64,000 nucleotides of DNA from Planctomycetota bacterium (GTDB lineage: Bacteria; Planctomycetota; Phycisphaerae; Phycisphaerales; Phycisphaeraceae): positions 2,852,001-2,916,000 of the forward strand of contig CP066225.1 of assembly GCA_016350165.1 (NCBI GenBank). The letters run 5' to 3'. Shown here in pieces: positions 1-9,391 of the stretch; the first letter of the stretch is position 1; every line of letters begins with the position of its first letter. The notes below the pieces were generated by a model, which was given only the letters and a program-made list of their open reading frames with translations, had not been told where the DNA came from and searched no databases. The position numbers were made by a program, and so were the translations under genes.

Positions 1-325
1 AAGCCGGTAACATGTGAACCGTCGTGTTTAAGCCTTCAGGCAACGCACCGCATGCCGCGATCTGCCCAGAGGCCTCACCACTTTTCTTCGCTTCCTTGAA
101 CAGATCGTCGATCACCAGAGCTTGTTCGCTCCAGTTCGCCAACGCTTCACCTGATGTTCCTTCTGCTACCAGAATCGCATCAGGCTTCACCGTACGAACA
201 TCCACGACGCCCAACACAAATGCGTCCCATGTCAGATGCTCTTTAACCTGTTCCAGGAATTCGACCGGCGAAGTCAACCAGGGTACAACCCACCCGCTTG
301 ATACGTCACCAATCTTTGAAAACAC
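1..325 (-). CDS. Unidentified protein, 5' part only (runs off the window)
   Basis: The minus strand is open from a GTG at 325 to the window edge, giving about 108 residues; the rest of the gene lies to the left. A GGAG seven bases upstream of the GTG supports this start, and an in-frame TGA lies just before it. The translation (beginning VFSKIGDVSSGWVVPWL) has a normal mix of residues, one Cys and an acidic/hydrophobic alternation, but I recognise no family; it could be the N-terminal input domain of a regulator. The plus-strand frame over the same bases has poor composition and looks like a shadow. Confidence 0.55.
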   Translation of the reverse strand, partial: MFSKIGDVSSGWVVPWLTSPVEFLEQVKEHLTWDAFVLGVVDVRTVKPDAILVAEGTSGEALANWSEQALVIDDLFKEAKKSGEASGQIAACGALPEGLNTTVHMLPA

Positions 326-595
326 CTCAGCGCTCCAAATATGTAATCAGTACCCAAATAGGGCAAATACATATCTCCCTTTCGGTGACTACTTAAACCA
401 AAAGGAGATTTACATCTCAACTCACTTAATAATATGACCCTAGGAATGAGGGTTAATACTAATAAGAATAGCGAGATTACACAACCAATTTTAGTGATCT
501 GCCTACGACCCCGAATAGCAGATCAGTGAAATCAGGTTACCCTTTTTGCTTTAAAATGCAATCCAATAGTTCGAAAGCTGTTAATCTGGGCAATA
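326..595. other. Intergenic gap, possible hairpin at 495-525
   Basis: No gene is seen. An 8-bp perfect stem (TGATCTGC/GCAGATCA) with a 15-base loop sits downstream of the Nudix gene and could end its transcript, but the T-tract after it is weak. Confidence 0.4.
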
Positions 596-1123
596 TTATG
601 ACCCGGATATAGCACTCGATGGCTGCTCTAAGTGCCACTCCAGCTTGCCTTTATGGCAATCGATGTGGGCCATGAAAAACTCCCCGCGAAATCTCCAAAA
701 CAGTGGCCAAATCACCTCTCTGTCTGTTTCCGGGATCGAAAGGTCTTTAATTTCCTCAGGCTTTACCCAATCCAGTGTTCCCTCATCAAATGTCGTTCGC
801 TCCACCTTCACCGGATGTTTTACCTCATACAAAAACATCAGCCAATGCATTCGATCATCAAACCCTGCCTCAGAAACAATACCCGTTAAATGCAGATCCT
901 CAGCCTTAAGCTTCAAGCCCACTTCCTCGTGGATCTCTCGCAACGCGCATGACGTTGGCGACTCACCCACCGTTTGCTCCAGCTTTCCACCCGGGGGCGA
1001 ATACAAATGCTGATTTGGTGGCTTACGTCTATGCAACAACAACACATTCCCCGCCTCATCAAACATATAGCACAACGTCGCAATCTTGTACGGCAATTCA
1101 ATCCGCATTCCGTTTAACTCCAT
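596..1123 (-). CDS. Nudix hydrolase (MutT-like)
   Basis: 175 aa. Nudix enzymes cleave nucleoside diphosphates linked to another moiety, often as house-cleaning of oxidised or excess nucleotides in the cytoplasm. The Nudix box spans about residues 45-70: GGKLE, then GES, then REIHEEVGL, with the metal-binding REIHEE core intact. The spacing between GGKLE and GES is two residues longer than in the textbook box. The family spans many substrates, so 8-oxo-dGTP is only a guess. Two nearby ATGs (1123 and 1108) are possible starts; neither has a strong ribosome-binding site. It stands alone, with its own promoter region shared with nothing obvious. Confidence 0.85.
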   Translation of the reverse strand: MELNGMRIELPYKIATLCYMFDEAGNVLLLHRRKPPNQHLYSPPGGKLEQTVGESPTSCALREIHEEVGLKLKAEDLHLTGIVSEAGFDDRMHWLMFLYEVKHPVKVERTTFDEGTLDWVKPEEIKDLSIPETDREVIWPLFWRFRGEFFMAHIDCHKGKLEWHLEQPSSAISGS

Positions 1124-1281
1124 CTCATCATTTATTTCTCAGGCCCATCCACAATACACCACACTCATCAACCCCACAAACTTCTCGATTTCTAAGTCAC
1201 TTGTCGTTTTAATTTATACATAACAATCCTATGCATAAGACGTAGTGCTATCCCTTGATCTTCATCATATGCGCAAACAAA

Positions 1282-1308
1282 AAGCCGAGTATAACCTCGG
1301 CTTTTTTT
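1282..1308 (-). terminator. Rho-independent terminator of the 1327-2214 gene
   Basis: An 8-bp stem AAGCCGAG/CTCGGCTT closes a 6-base loop and has A-tracts on one side and T-tracts on the other, so it can work on either strand. It lies 20 bases after the stop of the minus-strand pseudopilin. Confidence 0.8.
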
Positions 1309-1326
1309 AACTCGTGATGTTTATTA

Positions 1327-2214
1327 TTAGCGTAGTTCAGGATAGCCTGAAGGACGATAGAACGAAGAGTGCCCATCGTTTGCTCTTGCAGCTTTTGCAG
1401 TTTCGGAATCAAAGAAGTAATCAATAAAATCAAGATCAGCATTATTAATTGATTCGAATGAAACACCTTCAGCATGGCCGTCAATAAAGACCATATTCGC
1501 AGTGTGACTTGGATGGCGATAAGCTACAATTCCTGACCATTTGTCATCATAATCATAATCTTCAGTTACATACTTAGCATGAGCTGCTGGACGAATCGCA
1601 TCACGTAAACCATCAGTCATGAAAACCAGTTGTGAAGATCTTTTAATAGAATCCAACTTTTGTGAACCAATGATCAAGCAATTGCTAGTTGACGCGTTGT
1701 AATGGACATAATCTTCCTGCGCAAAGCCAAAGGCACCATTAGCTTCATATCGAATCCAATAATCATAATTGTTCATTGAATATGACCAATACAAGCGGCC
1801 TTCACCTGTTAGGTCTAATGCTTTTGATGAATCTGGGCAAGTAAATTCATCTGTCCAGCCAACAGAAGCCACGCCATTAATAACATTGTCTTTAGAGTAG
1901 CCAGCACCTGATGCCATGTAGTTGGCAAAAGCTTTATTCAAAATCCAACGCTGATTAATGTAATCAATGCCGTCGTGAATTGTCCACCTTGAACTTACTG
2001 GCACCATCCAGTTATTGTTGTCATTGGCATACATATGATTCGCATAGCCAAATTGGCGTACCAGTGCTTTACACTGAATTGACTTTGCCGTACTTCTCGC
2101 CGCTCCCAGAGCTGGCAACAAAATACCTACAAGCAAAGCAATGATTGAGATGACTACCAGAAGTTCAATAAGCGTGAAACCACGTGATCGTAAGCGAATT
2201 GATTGCATCAACAT
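1327..2214 (-). CDS. Prepilin-type pseudopilin (type II secretion / DUF1559-like)
   Basis: 295 aa from ATG at 2214, which follows AAGGGA by seven bases; a longer frame from a TTG at 2283 lacks such a site. The basic leader ends ..RSRG and is followed by [13 protein letters not shown], the prepilin cleavage/N-methylation signal with Glu5, then one membrane helix. The remaining ~260 residues form a globular head with the FIDGHAEGV motif near the C-terminus that is common in planctomycete pseudopilins of this type. Such proteins occur in tens of copies per planctomycete genome; their specific roles are unknown. The head region also carries the paired motif [14 protein letters not shown], shared with the gene at 3138. 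Confidence 0.88.
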   Translation of the reverse strand: MLMQSIRLRSRGFTLIELLVVISIIALLVGILLPALGAARSTAKSIQCKALVRQFGYANHMYANDNNNWMVPVSSRWTIHDGIDYINQRWILNKAFANYMASGAGYSKDNVINGVASVGWTDEFTCPDSSKALDLTGEGRLYWSYSMNNYDYWIRYEANGAFGFAQEDYVHYNASTSNCLIIGSQKLDSIKRSSQLVFMTDGLRDAIRPAAHAKYVTEDYDYDDKWSGIVAYRHPSHTANMVFIDGHAEGVSFESINNADLDFIDYFFDSETAKAARANDGHSSFYRPSGYPELR

Positions 2215-3137
2215 GAATATTCCCTTTTCGTTAATTTCTAAGGCGAATTGCAGAACTAAGCAGAAGGGGCATAGCCCACCCAAGGCTTTCCAGAATTTGT
2301 TAGATCAACAGTAAATGAATTTAAACAATCGAATATGTGAAAATGTTAGACGTGCAGCGAACTAATGCACAACAAAGCAACAGTTGCTCAATTATATTAA
2401 ACGTGCCTATGCACATTGTCAATAGATCAATTAGGTAATTTCTCGAATATTGCGAACATGCTCAAACCATATCTATTCGATTTTGATCTCTCTTTATCTT
2501 AATTTGCATAGCACATATCGTTCTTCTTAAACATATATCACCTCAATGCAGATTGAAATAAATACCTCTAAAAATACCTTATATATAGTACTTTTAAACA
2601 TTTCAGGATTTGTGGTAAAAGTGCATTGAGTTATTTGTGATAACGGCACCTAAATTGCATGACGCCAACCACTAACAAGGATCTCATACAGCTTTAACAG
2701 GTTGTAAATTGTCATGGAAACACTCGTATTAAGCTTTAAAACGATATGCAACTAGGCACATTAGGCACGCGTTTATATGAGGCTTCAGCTTGCTTTATGT
2801 TGTTGTACCACCCTTCATCGTTGGGTAAATGTACAAATAATCGTTGACATAAAACGCTAAATCGATAAATTGCAATTGTGAGCAAAAGTTGCACAGCTTC
2901 CATTGGCTCCGAAATATGCTTCGGAGTAAAGCGTTAGTTCAGAAACATATCTTCGTCCGGGATAATCTGCTGACCAATTAATTGGTGGAACACAATTCGC
3001 AACGACCGCTCCATCTGCCTGATCTATAAACCGAATATCGGATTGGCTAGCCTTAGCGATCTGGGTTGTTCTGCCTACGCCTAGCTTGTCGACGGGTGTG
3101 TTGAATTCTTTCTTTCACAGTAAAGGAACTTGTCATA
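2215..3137. other. Long intergenic gap between divergent pseudopilin genes
   Basis: This gap should hold the promoters of the two divergent pseudopilin genes. It also contains the startless reading frame at 2857-3114 (listed separately), which includes a perfect 7-bp hairpin at 2907-2926 (CTCCGAA/TTCGGAG) without a T-tract. Nothing else was recognised. Confidence 0.5.
2857..3114 (-). pseudogene. Possible gene remnant without a start codon
   Basis: The minus strand is open for 85 codons between a TGA and a TAG and contains no ATG, GTG or TTG start. The translation looks protein-like, with segments such as SDIRFIDQADGAVVANC and WSADYPGRRYVSELTL. It may be the 3' end of a truncated gene. I could not assign a family. 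A chance open frame is the main alternative. Confidence 0.35.
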
Positions 3138-3881
3138 ATGTTACATAGTAAAAAATTAAAACTTGAAGCATTTACACTGATCGAATTATTAGTAGTCATA
3201 TCAATCATTGCATTGTTAATCGGTATTCTGCTTCCAGCTCTGGGTGCAGCTAGGCAATCTGCCAATGCGCTCAAATGCAAAAGCATGCTCAGGCAATTTG
3301 GTTTAGCCAACCATATGTACGCAAATGACAACAAGGATCAGACCGTCCCCATCGGTAGTGGTTCTGGTAACGATGTTTATGGCATCCCATGGGAAGATTA
3401 CCGCTGGTACCGCAATCAAGCTTTCGCAAAGTATGTCGCTTCAGAAGCAGCAGTCTCATGGAGCGGCGGTTGGCCCAAAGAATTCTTCTGTCCCGATGCA
3501 GATTTAGCCTACGAAACACACGTCATCATGGCTTCCTACGGCGGCAACGTTCAACGTTACTGGGATGTCGCGATGTTTGATGACTCCACACACTGGGGCG
3601 CAAAGCTCAAAGGCTCATACAAGCTTGCAAGTATCCTCGACCCGACCAGCCTCTCATTCATGGCCGACAGCATCGGCGACTCATACATCCGCCAGCAAAC
3701 TGACACATACACCGACGAATCATCCTCACCCTGGGGGGCCGTCGCATATCGCCATCCCGGCGAAACCACCAACATGGTCTTCTTCGACGGCCACGCCGAA
3801 GCCGTCTCACGCGATATCCTCGCCACCACTCCAAAAGACTATCTCTGCGATCTCAACTATCGTAAAGAGTGGCCCAACTAA
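3138..3881 (+). CDS. Prepilin-type pseudopilin (type II secretion / DUF1559-like)
   Basis: 247 aa. A short basic leader ([11 protein letters not shown]) precedes [18 protein letters not shown], the prepilin signal and membrane helix, then a head domain with the motifs [27 protein letters not shown]. It is a divergently transcribed paralogue of the gene at 1327-2214, sharing the same motifs but with a shorter head. AGGA lies about ten bases before the ATG. A terminator follows at 3902. Although the gene is on the plus strand, its 3' half is C-rich at third positions, like the surrounding block. Confidence 0.88.
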   Translation: MLHSKKLKLEAFTLIELLVVISIIALLIGILLPALGAARQSANALKCKSMLRQFGLANHMYANDNKDQTVPIGSGSGNDVYGIPWEDYRWYRNQAFAKYVASEAAVSWSGGWPKEFFCPDADLAYETHVIMASYGGNVQRYWDVAMFDDSTHWGAKLKGSYKLASILDPTSLSFMADSIGDSYIRQQTDTYTDESSSPWGAVAYRHPGETTNMVFFDGHAEAVSRDILATTPKDYLCDLNYRKEWPN

Positions 3882-3901
3882 TCTTCTTTCTGAACCAAAC
3901 A

Positions 3902-3930
3902 AAAAAGCCGAGCATCATACTCGGCTTTTT
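3902..3930 (+). terminator. Rho-independent terminator after the pseudopilin
   Basis: An 11-bp stem AAAAAGCCGAG/CTCGGCTTTTT with a 7-base loop and T-tract, 20 bases after the stop at 3881. The A-tract on the other side could also stop the convergent ferredoxin transcript. Confidence 0.85.
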
Positions 3931-3956
3931 TCATTTTATTTTATGACCGTCACAAT

Positions 3957-4358
3957 CTAGTGAGGCACTTCCTTCACAGCATTCCTGTTCCAGGCTGGCA
4001 CCTTGATCGTAATCGGCGACTCATCTTCAATCACCGTCTGACATGACAAACGCGAATTGATCTGAATCCCCGGTGCTTCTTCAACACGGTCCAGTTCATC
4101 ATCTTCAGGCTCATTGCACGCGTCCTCGCCAACCTCAAGATACACATGACACGTGGAGCACGCACATACACCACCACACGCATGCTCAATATTGATCCCA
4201 TTTTCGAGTGCAATTTCCAAAATATTCTCACCCACCGCACCCAGACACTCAACCGTCCCCTTCGACGCATCGCCTGTCAGCGACTCAGGATCTTCCAAAA
4301 TAAACGTCACAGGCACTGTCTTTGGCCCATGATCATGATCTGATGCTTTCATATGCAT
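3957..4358 (-). CDS. 2Fe-2S ferredoxin, Isc/adrenodoxin type
   Basis: 133 aa. The cluster ligands follow the Cys-x5-Cys-x2-Cys ... Cys pattern at residues 61, 67, 70 and 106 (segment HACGGVCACSTCH), with the extra Cys at 65 that is also found in E. coli Fdx. This type of ferredoxin donates electrons in Fe-S cluster assembly or to cytochrome-P450-like partners. It has an N-terminal extension of about 15 residues rich in His and Asp. No isc genes are beside it, so its partner is unknown. Start at ATG 4358, with ATG 4352 possible. It converges on the pseudopilin gene. Confidence 0.88.
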   Translation of the reverse strand: MHMKASDHDHGPKTVPVTFILEDPESLTGDASKGTVECLGAVGENILEIALENGINIEHACGGVCACSTCHVYLEVGEDACNEPEDDELDRVEEAPGIQINSRLSCQTVIEDESPITIKVPAWNRNAVKEVPH

Positions 4359-4609
4359 TGCAAAAAATTCCTATCTACTAAAACTACGCTTCGTACCCAA
4401 AGTATAGCTTTGCATCTGTTAAATCGTCATTTCCCCATTTTGATTCCCATTTTATCCTCTTTCCGCCTCGTGAACGAATTCCTGCCTCGCTCCTCTCTTA
4501 CTCGCATCACCCGACTTCTTACTCCGATGATCCATACCTTCTCAATCCCATTAAAAAAACCAAGACCTCTCAGCCTCAGCTTCATTAATCGCTCATTCTA
4601 TACCCACCT

Positions 4610-6280
4610 TCAACCAGCCAACCTTCGTCGCAGCAATCCCAACATCCCCAATCCCATCAGCCCCAGCCCACTCATTGGCTCCGGTATCACCGTCGCTGTA
4701 AAGATTCCCGAACTCCCATCCGTAAAGTTCACGCCAAACGCAAACAGATTCTTCTCATTCAAATCCATCACGTTGTAATCAAACGATTCAATCACCTTCA
4801 TCTCCACCTCACCATCAACCGTAACTCCCAAATCCATTCCCTCATACGCAACCAGATCCATCGCCCCTTTCTCATGCCAACTATACAACGCCTCGATCAT
4901 CGGCTCCGTGCCATGCGTCAGCTTCACAAAGAACGCTGCAATCCCACGATCATTCAACTGAAACTGCTCCTGATCTCGCCACACACCTTCGCCCGTCGAG
5001 TAACCATACTTATAACCAAGCTCCTCCAAACCCATCGCAACATCACCATCTACATAAACTCTCTCGTACCCATCCGCATCACCAAAATACAACTCATGGG
5101 GCGGCTGATTCAAATCATCATGCGCCATAAACAAAAACTGATCTTCATTGTTCAGCACATCAACCGAATACACATACCCAAACTCGCCACCATTCGCAGC
5201 ATCATACATATAAGAAGACGCATATAACGATAACTCCCCATCCTTATACAAATACAACGCAGGCGCACTGTTATTAAAACTCGTCTCAAGATACATCGTG
5301 ATCAACGCCGTATTATTATCATTAAACGACATCCCCGTTCGATGTTTCGGCCCCGTCTGATATTTCGCATCAGCAATACCAAACGCATCATCACCCGCGA
5401 GCATCAATCGTTTTACTTCATCATTCACCGCATCATAATATGACACTGTCGCATTATACGTACCGCTCGTTCCCGCCTTCATCGGGCCACTACTTGCAAA
5501 CACTGCATTACCATTCGCATTCACATTAAACTTAAACGGCTCATAAGCATTCGCATTAAACGGACCCTCCGCACCGTCACCCTCAACAAATACTCCCCTC
5601 CCACTTTCACCAACAAACTCATATAACCCTTGTTTTGCAGTACTCTCATCACGCTTAATCGTACTCGAAAATGAAATTCGATCATTCTCCGTCAGATTCA
5701 AATAATCCAAAGGCGAGAACCTATCAAAAACATAAGGCTCCCCATCAACAACCCATCCCTCAGGCACCACAACATCCGCATCATCTCCACTCTTCGCAAG
5801 CACCTGCTTCTGCAAGCTATTCGCATTAACCTTAACAACCTCAAACGACGAATTACTCGAAGCGTACATCCAACCGTCTTGCCAGTACTCCTTCACCTTC
5901 ACATACGCAATCGTACCCCGATCATTAATCTGCGTACGATACTGCGGCGGTGCAAGCACATTCCCATACTTCTGATGTCGTATCAACCAAGCATGATCCG
6001 CACTCGTCGCATCAAGCATATGCCGCGTCCCTGAACCATCAACATAATAATTTGCATACCCAACCGATTGATCATTCACATCATCATCAATCGTTGATTG
6101 AAAAACAATCTGTCCTCGATTATTTAAATCAACTCGATCAAAACCTTGAAATGTTTGGCCGCCCAAACCACTCGCCTCACCCGTAACCACAACCGTATTG
6201 ATTGGCGAAGCATAAGCACTAGCCGTCATCACAACCGACAACAGCGTAGCCGTTCCATAATCAAAACGAACCATCGACAT
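4610..6280 (-). CDS. PEP-CTERM secreted protein with NxxGxxAF tandem repeats
   Basis: 556 aa. The start ATG at 6280 follows GAGGGG by eight bases. A signal peptide (about residues 1-25, ending AYAS) is followed by repeated blades carrying an N-x-x-G-x-x-x-F core: LNNRGQIVF, INDRGTIAY, VNANGNAVF, LNDRGIAAF and LNEKNLFAF. These match the family named choice-of-anchor tandem repeat NxxGxxAF. The C-terminus has VIPEPMSG, a glycine-rich helix and RRRLAG, the PEP-CTERM signal recognised by exosortase. The protein is therefore exported and probably anchored or released at the surface. It is the downstream copy of a tandem pair with 6463-8148. Confidence 0.87.
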   Translation of the reverse strand: MSMVRFDYGTATLLSVVMTASAYASPINTVVVTGEASGLGGQTFQGFDRVDLNNRGQIVFQSTIDDDVNDQSVGYANYYVDGSGTRHMLDATSADHAWLIRHQKYGNVLAPPQYRTQINDRGTIAYVKVKEYWQDGWMYASSNSSFEVVKVNANSLQKQVLAKSGDDADVVVPEGWVVDGEPYVFDRFSPLDYLNLTENDRISFSSTIKRDESTAKQGLYEFVGESGRGVFVEGDGAEGPFNANAYEPFKFNVNANGNAVFASSGPMKAGTSGTYNATVSYYDAVNDEVKRLMLAGDDAFGIADAKYQTGPKHRTGMSFNDNNTALITMYLETSFNNSAPALYLYKDGELSLYASSYMYDAANGGEFGYVYSVDVLNNEDQFLFMAHDDLNQPPHELYFGDADGYERVYVDGDVAMGLEELGYKYGYSTGEGVWRDQEQFQLNDRGIAAFFVKLTHGTEPMIEALYSWHEKGAMDLVAYEGMDLGVTVDGEVEMKVIESFDYNVMDLNEKNLFAFGVNFTDGSSGIFTATVIPEPMSGLGLMGLGMLGLLRRRLAG

Positions 6281-6402
6281 GCCATTCCCCTCAAATACCT
6301 ATTCTTAATCGCATGAATCAGAGCGAATACGACCTCTATTCATTTGCTCGACAATCGGGAAATTGCAATCCAATGTTTTTCGCAAATTCGTTACAAATAG
6401 AA

Positions 6403-6433
6403 AAAGCTGCAAACTAAACCAGCTTGCAGCTTT
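6403..6433 (-). terminator. Terminator between the two PEP-CTERM paralogues
   Basis: A 10-bp stem AAAGCTGCAA/TTGCAGCTTT followed on the minus strand by T-rich sequence, 30 bases past the stop at 6463. It separates the two paralogues into two transcripts. Confidence 0.8.
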
Positions 6434-6462
6434 CCATATTTATCATTTTATTTCGACGGTAC

Positions 6463-8148
6463 TTAGCTTGCGCGCTTACGACGCATCAATCCCACCGCAC
6501 CAACACTCAGTAACATCAACCCACTTGCTGGCTCAGGAATCACAGTCGTAAATATCCCAGAACTGCCATCTTCAAAGTTCAGTCCAAAAGCAAGCAGATC
6601 CTGATTATTCAAGTCAATCGAATCATAGCCGAATGTATCGATGGTTTTGGTTAGTATTGCATCTCCAACTGCAATTTCAATTTCCATACCTTCATACGCG
6701 ATTAATTCCAATCCCCCATTCGCATCGCGGCTATACATCGCATGAATGATATTGTTCTCGTCATTAATTAGACTCATATAAAACACCATCATGCCATTAT
6801 CATTCAGGCGTATAAAATCCTGCTCCCGCCAGCTTCTTTCAAAAGGAACTTCATAATACTTGTATCCTATACTACTAAAACCAAATGCTTCGTCACCGAT
6901 AGCAGCTACTTGCTCATATCCCGTTTCATCAGCTATATACAAGCTTAGCTTCGAAGCATTGGTGTCATTCAAACCTAAAAAAGCAAATTGATCATTCTGA
7001 TTATGTGCAACCGGCGCCGTTAGTGCTATAAAATCACTATCAATATCATCTAAATATGAAGCTGTAGCAATCGTGATGAGTTCCTCATTCTTGTACATAT
7101 ATAATCCGTAACCTGCATAAGAACCATTTGTCCCATCTTGTATTGTATATTGCAAAATCATCGTGCCATTATCATTGATCACCGGCCCTTCATAACCACG
7201 GAATCCCGAATCCAATTCATGTCCTTCAGGAAAACTAGGTGCCGGATCACCCGCACGTGTAATCGCATTTAAGTTTTTGCTTACATGATCAACAACTGTA
7301 ACATTTGCTCGCCATGTACCGTAAGGCCCAGGAAAATCATGTGTAAGTATTACATCCCCGTCATTGTTCGCGTTGATTATGTATGGGAAATCATGACGAA
7401 GAACAAAGCCTTCAATATTACCAGCATTCCCATTTGATGCTGCAGGATCTCCTTCATAAAACACTTTCTCTATCCCACTACCCGTGCTACGAAGAATCCC
7501 CATTTTGTTACTGCCCTCATCATTGACAAGCTGAGGTGTATATAAAACATCGTTGTTATGCAGTAACCTAAACAAGCCAGCGATGCTGTATTCACCAATC
7601 GTAAATTGACCGTTTGAGTCTGGTGCAGCTCCCGAATTGCCACTAGCAATAACTATGCTACTCGCATCCGAAACGGTTTTTCTTTTAACTTCAAATGCTG
7701 CCGTCGAGTCAAAATTTTTCTGGTTACCGTTCCATGCTTCCGTAAGCTTTATATATGCGATCGTACCATGATCATTAATTTGACTTTGATAGAGTGGCAA
7801 AGCATACGAGTGGTCATACAGCCCTGAGCCCGACAGCGGTGTTGTTGTCATAAACCAATCCGCATTATTCGTATCAAAATCGATCAGCTGCTTCTGCCCG
7901 TTCGCATCAACATAAAAGTTCACATACGTCTTCATATCATCCGCAGCACTATCATCCGCAATCGCTTGGAAAACCATCTGCCCATGATTATTCAAATCAA
8001 TACGATCAAACATTTCGAATGTTGTTGCACCAACACCAGCATCATCACCCGTCATCACAATTGTGTTGAATGGTGACGCGTGGATACCAGTAGACAGCAC
8101 TGCAGATAATAATGCAGCAGTAGCGAAAGAAACACGAGCAATTGACAT
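6463..8148 (-). CDS. PEP-CTERM secreted protein with NxxGxxAF tandem repeats (paralogue)
   Basis: 561 aa from ATG 8148, which follows GAGG by eight bases; the frame continues upstream to 8322 but without a comparable site and through non-coding-like sequence. After a signal peptide the protein starts ASPFNTIVMTGDDAG, closely matching the ASPINTVVVTGEASG of its neighbour. It carries the same LNNHGQMVF, INDHGTIAY, INANNDGDV, INDNGTMIL and LNDNGMMVF repeat cores. It ends in VIPEPASG, a hydrophobic helix and RRKRAS (PEP-CTERM). The pair arose by tandem duplication. The ligand or function is unknown. Confidence 0.87.
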   Translation of the reverse strand: MSIARVSFATAALLSAVLSTGIHASPFNTIVMTGDDAGVGATTFEMFDRIDLNNHGQMVFQAIADDSAADDMKTYVNFYVDANGQKQLIDFDTNNADWFMTTTPLSGSGLYDHSYALPLYQSQINDHGTIAYIKLTEAWNGNQKNFDSTAAFEVKRKTVSDASSIVIASGNSGAAPDSNGQFTIGEYSIAGLFRLLHNNDVLYTPQLVNDEGSNKMGILRSTGSGIEKVFYEGDPAASNGNAGNIEGFVLRHDFPYIINANNDGDVILTHDFPGPYGTWRANVTVVDHVSKNLNAITRAGDPAPSFPEGHELDSGFRGYEGPVINDNGTMILQYTIQDGTNGSYAGYGLYMYKNEELITIATASYLDDIDSDFIALTAPVAHNQNDQFAFLGLNDTNASKLSLYIADETGYEQVAAIGDEAFGFSSIGYKYYEVPFERSWREQDFIRLNDNGMMVFYMSLINDENNIIHAMYSRDANGGLELIAYEGMEIEIAVGDAILTKTIDTFGYDSIDLNNQDLLAFGLNFEDGSSGIFTTVIPEPASGLMLLSVGAVGLMRRKRAS

Positions 8149-8278
8149 ATACTTACCCTCGGAAAATAGAGATTTTTTTTTAATGAACTTAACCCAGAAT
8201 CTTGAATACGTATTATAAATAATTGCTGCCTCAATGCTAGAAAATACCTGCGAAAGAACAGCTCTGTTAAAATAGATA

Positions 8279-8309
8279 AAGCCGCAAGTCGTTAACCAAC
8301 TCGCGGCTT
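8279..8309 (-). terminator. Terminator of the YhaM-like gene
   Basis: A stem AAGCCGC/GCGGCTT, extended by AG/CT across one mismatch, lies about 40 bases past the stop at 8348. The following T-tract is interrupted. Confidence 0.65.
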
Positions 8310-8336
8310 CTTTCGTCTTCATTTATTCAGTAGCGT

Positions 8337-8351
8337 CTAACTTCTGATTAG
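8337..8351. repeat. CTAAY-N5-RTTAG palindrome, copy 1 (on a stop codon)
   Basis: The sequence CTAACTTCTGATTAG overlaps the TAA stop of the YhaM-like gene. It is one of nine copies in the window; see findings. Confidence 0.6.
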
Positions 8352-9391
8352 TCTTCCAGTGTCGTCGGATCAGGACGGAACAACTTCGTATCCAATGCCC
8401 AGATCTTCTCAGTGAAGTTACCCGCACCCGGTGCTGGCTTGCTGTCTTCATCACGGGTTTCAGATACCGCCATGTTCATCTTCGCATCAAGATTATCAAT
8501 ATGCGAAATCAGAATCGCTTCAGGTGAAGCAGGCACCTTCAACGCGCCAAACTCAGGCACGCCGTGGTGTGACAGAATAATGTGATGCAGAATATTTCTG
8601 ATCGCCATCGGTACCTTCACCGGTGAAGGATCTTCTGGATGTGTAGGCTCTGCCTGTACCGCATTGATCTTGTCCTGCAACATCAAAACGCCTTGACCAA
8701 TATGACCCACCAACTGACCCGTGTCGGTGTATGAGAACCCAGCTTCCCATGACAGTTCCACACACTTGCCCAGATCGTGCAGGAACAGACCAAAGATCAC
8801 AACGTCGCGATTCACATTCGGATACAGCGGCAAAATCGCCTCTGCCAAACGCATCGTCGAAAGTGTGTGCTCCAACAAGCCACCCAGATACGCATGATGC
8901 AAAATCTGCGCCGCTGGTGCATTACAGAACTTATCCATCAGCGGACCATCTGAAAGGTACTCATTGGCAATCGCAGCGATCGCGTCGTTCTCAAGTGAAC
9001 CCAGCATCTTGAGAACTTCGCTGAACATTTCATCAATGTTGAACTTGGTTGTTGGAACCAACTGACGTAGCTCAGCATCCAATGGTGTGTGTGGGCGTAT
9101 GTTCTGAATAATCAGTTGAATTTCACCCTGATATGGCTGCGTCTGCGCTTGAATGTAAACAAACCCATCCGTTGGAAGTGTGTTATACAACTCTTCAGTC
9201 GCATTCCACATACGCCCCGGCGTACGCCCGGTCTTGTCGGCAATCAGGCATTTCAAGAATGGTTTCCCATTCTTGGTCATACCCAGTTGGCAGTTCTGTA
9301 CGGCGTAGACCCCTTCGACGTACTGATTTGCTGCCAAATTGTTAATACTCAATTGTTCCTGTTGCAATGTTCTATCCCTTAATGTTGACAC
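8348..9391 (-). CDS. YhaM-like 3'-5' exoribonuclease (OB fold + HD domain)
   Basis: 347 aa. Residues about 25-100 form an OB-fold nucleic-acid-binding domain (CLIADKTGRTPGRMW). Residues about 165-320 form an HD phosphohydrolase domain with HHAYLGGLLEHT, the metal-binding FLHDLGK (His205-Asp206), HHIILSHHG and HIDNLDAK. This OB-HD order and length match the YhaM/CBF1 family, which degrades RNA, and single-stranded DNA in vitro, in the 3'-5' direction with Mn2+. The start is a GTG at 9391 without a clear ribosome-binding site. The stop lies inside a CTAAY-N5-RTTAG palindrome. It is a single-gene unit. Confidence 0.85.
   Translation of the reverse strand: MSTLRDRTLQQEQLSINNLAANQYVEGVYAVQNCQLGMTKNGKPFLKCLIADKTGRTPGRMWNATEELYNTLPTDGFVYIQAQTQPYQGEIQLIIQNIRPHTPLDAELRQLVPTTKFNIDEMFSEVLKMLGSLENDAIAAIANEYLSDGPLMDKFCNAPAAQILHHAYLGGLLEHTLSTMRLAEAILPLYPNVNRDVVIFGLFLHDLGKCVELSWEAGFSYTDTGQLVGHIGQGVLMLQDKINAVQAEPTHPEDPSPVKVPMAIRNILHHIILSHHGVPEFGALKVPASPEAILISHIDNLDAKMNMAVSETRDEDSKPAPGAGNFTEKIWALDTKLFRPDPTTLED

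Noticed and set aside
24-437. 137-aa plus-strand open frame at the left edge
   Set aside because: It overlaps a better minus-strand frame with a ribosome-binding site and has low-quality, Ser/Thr/Asn-rich composition.
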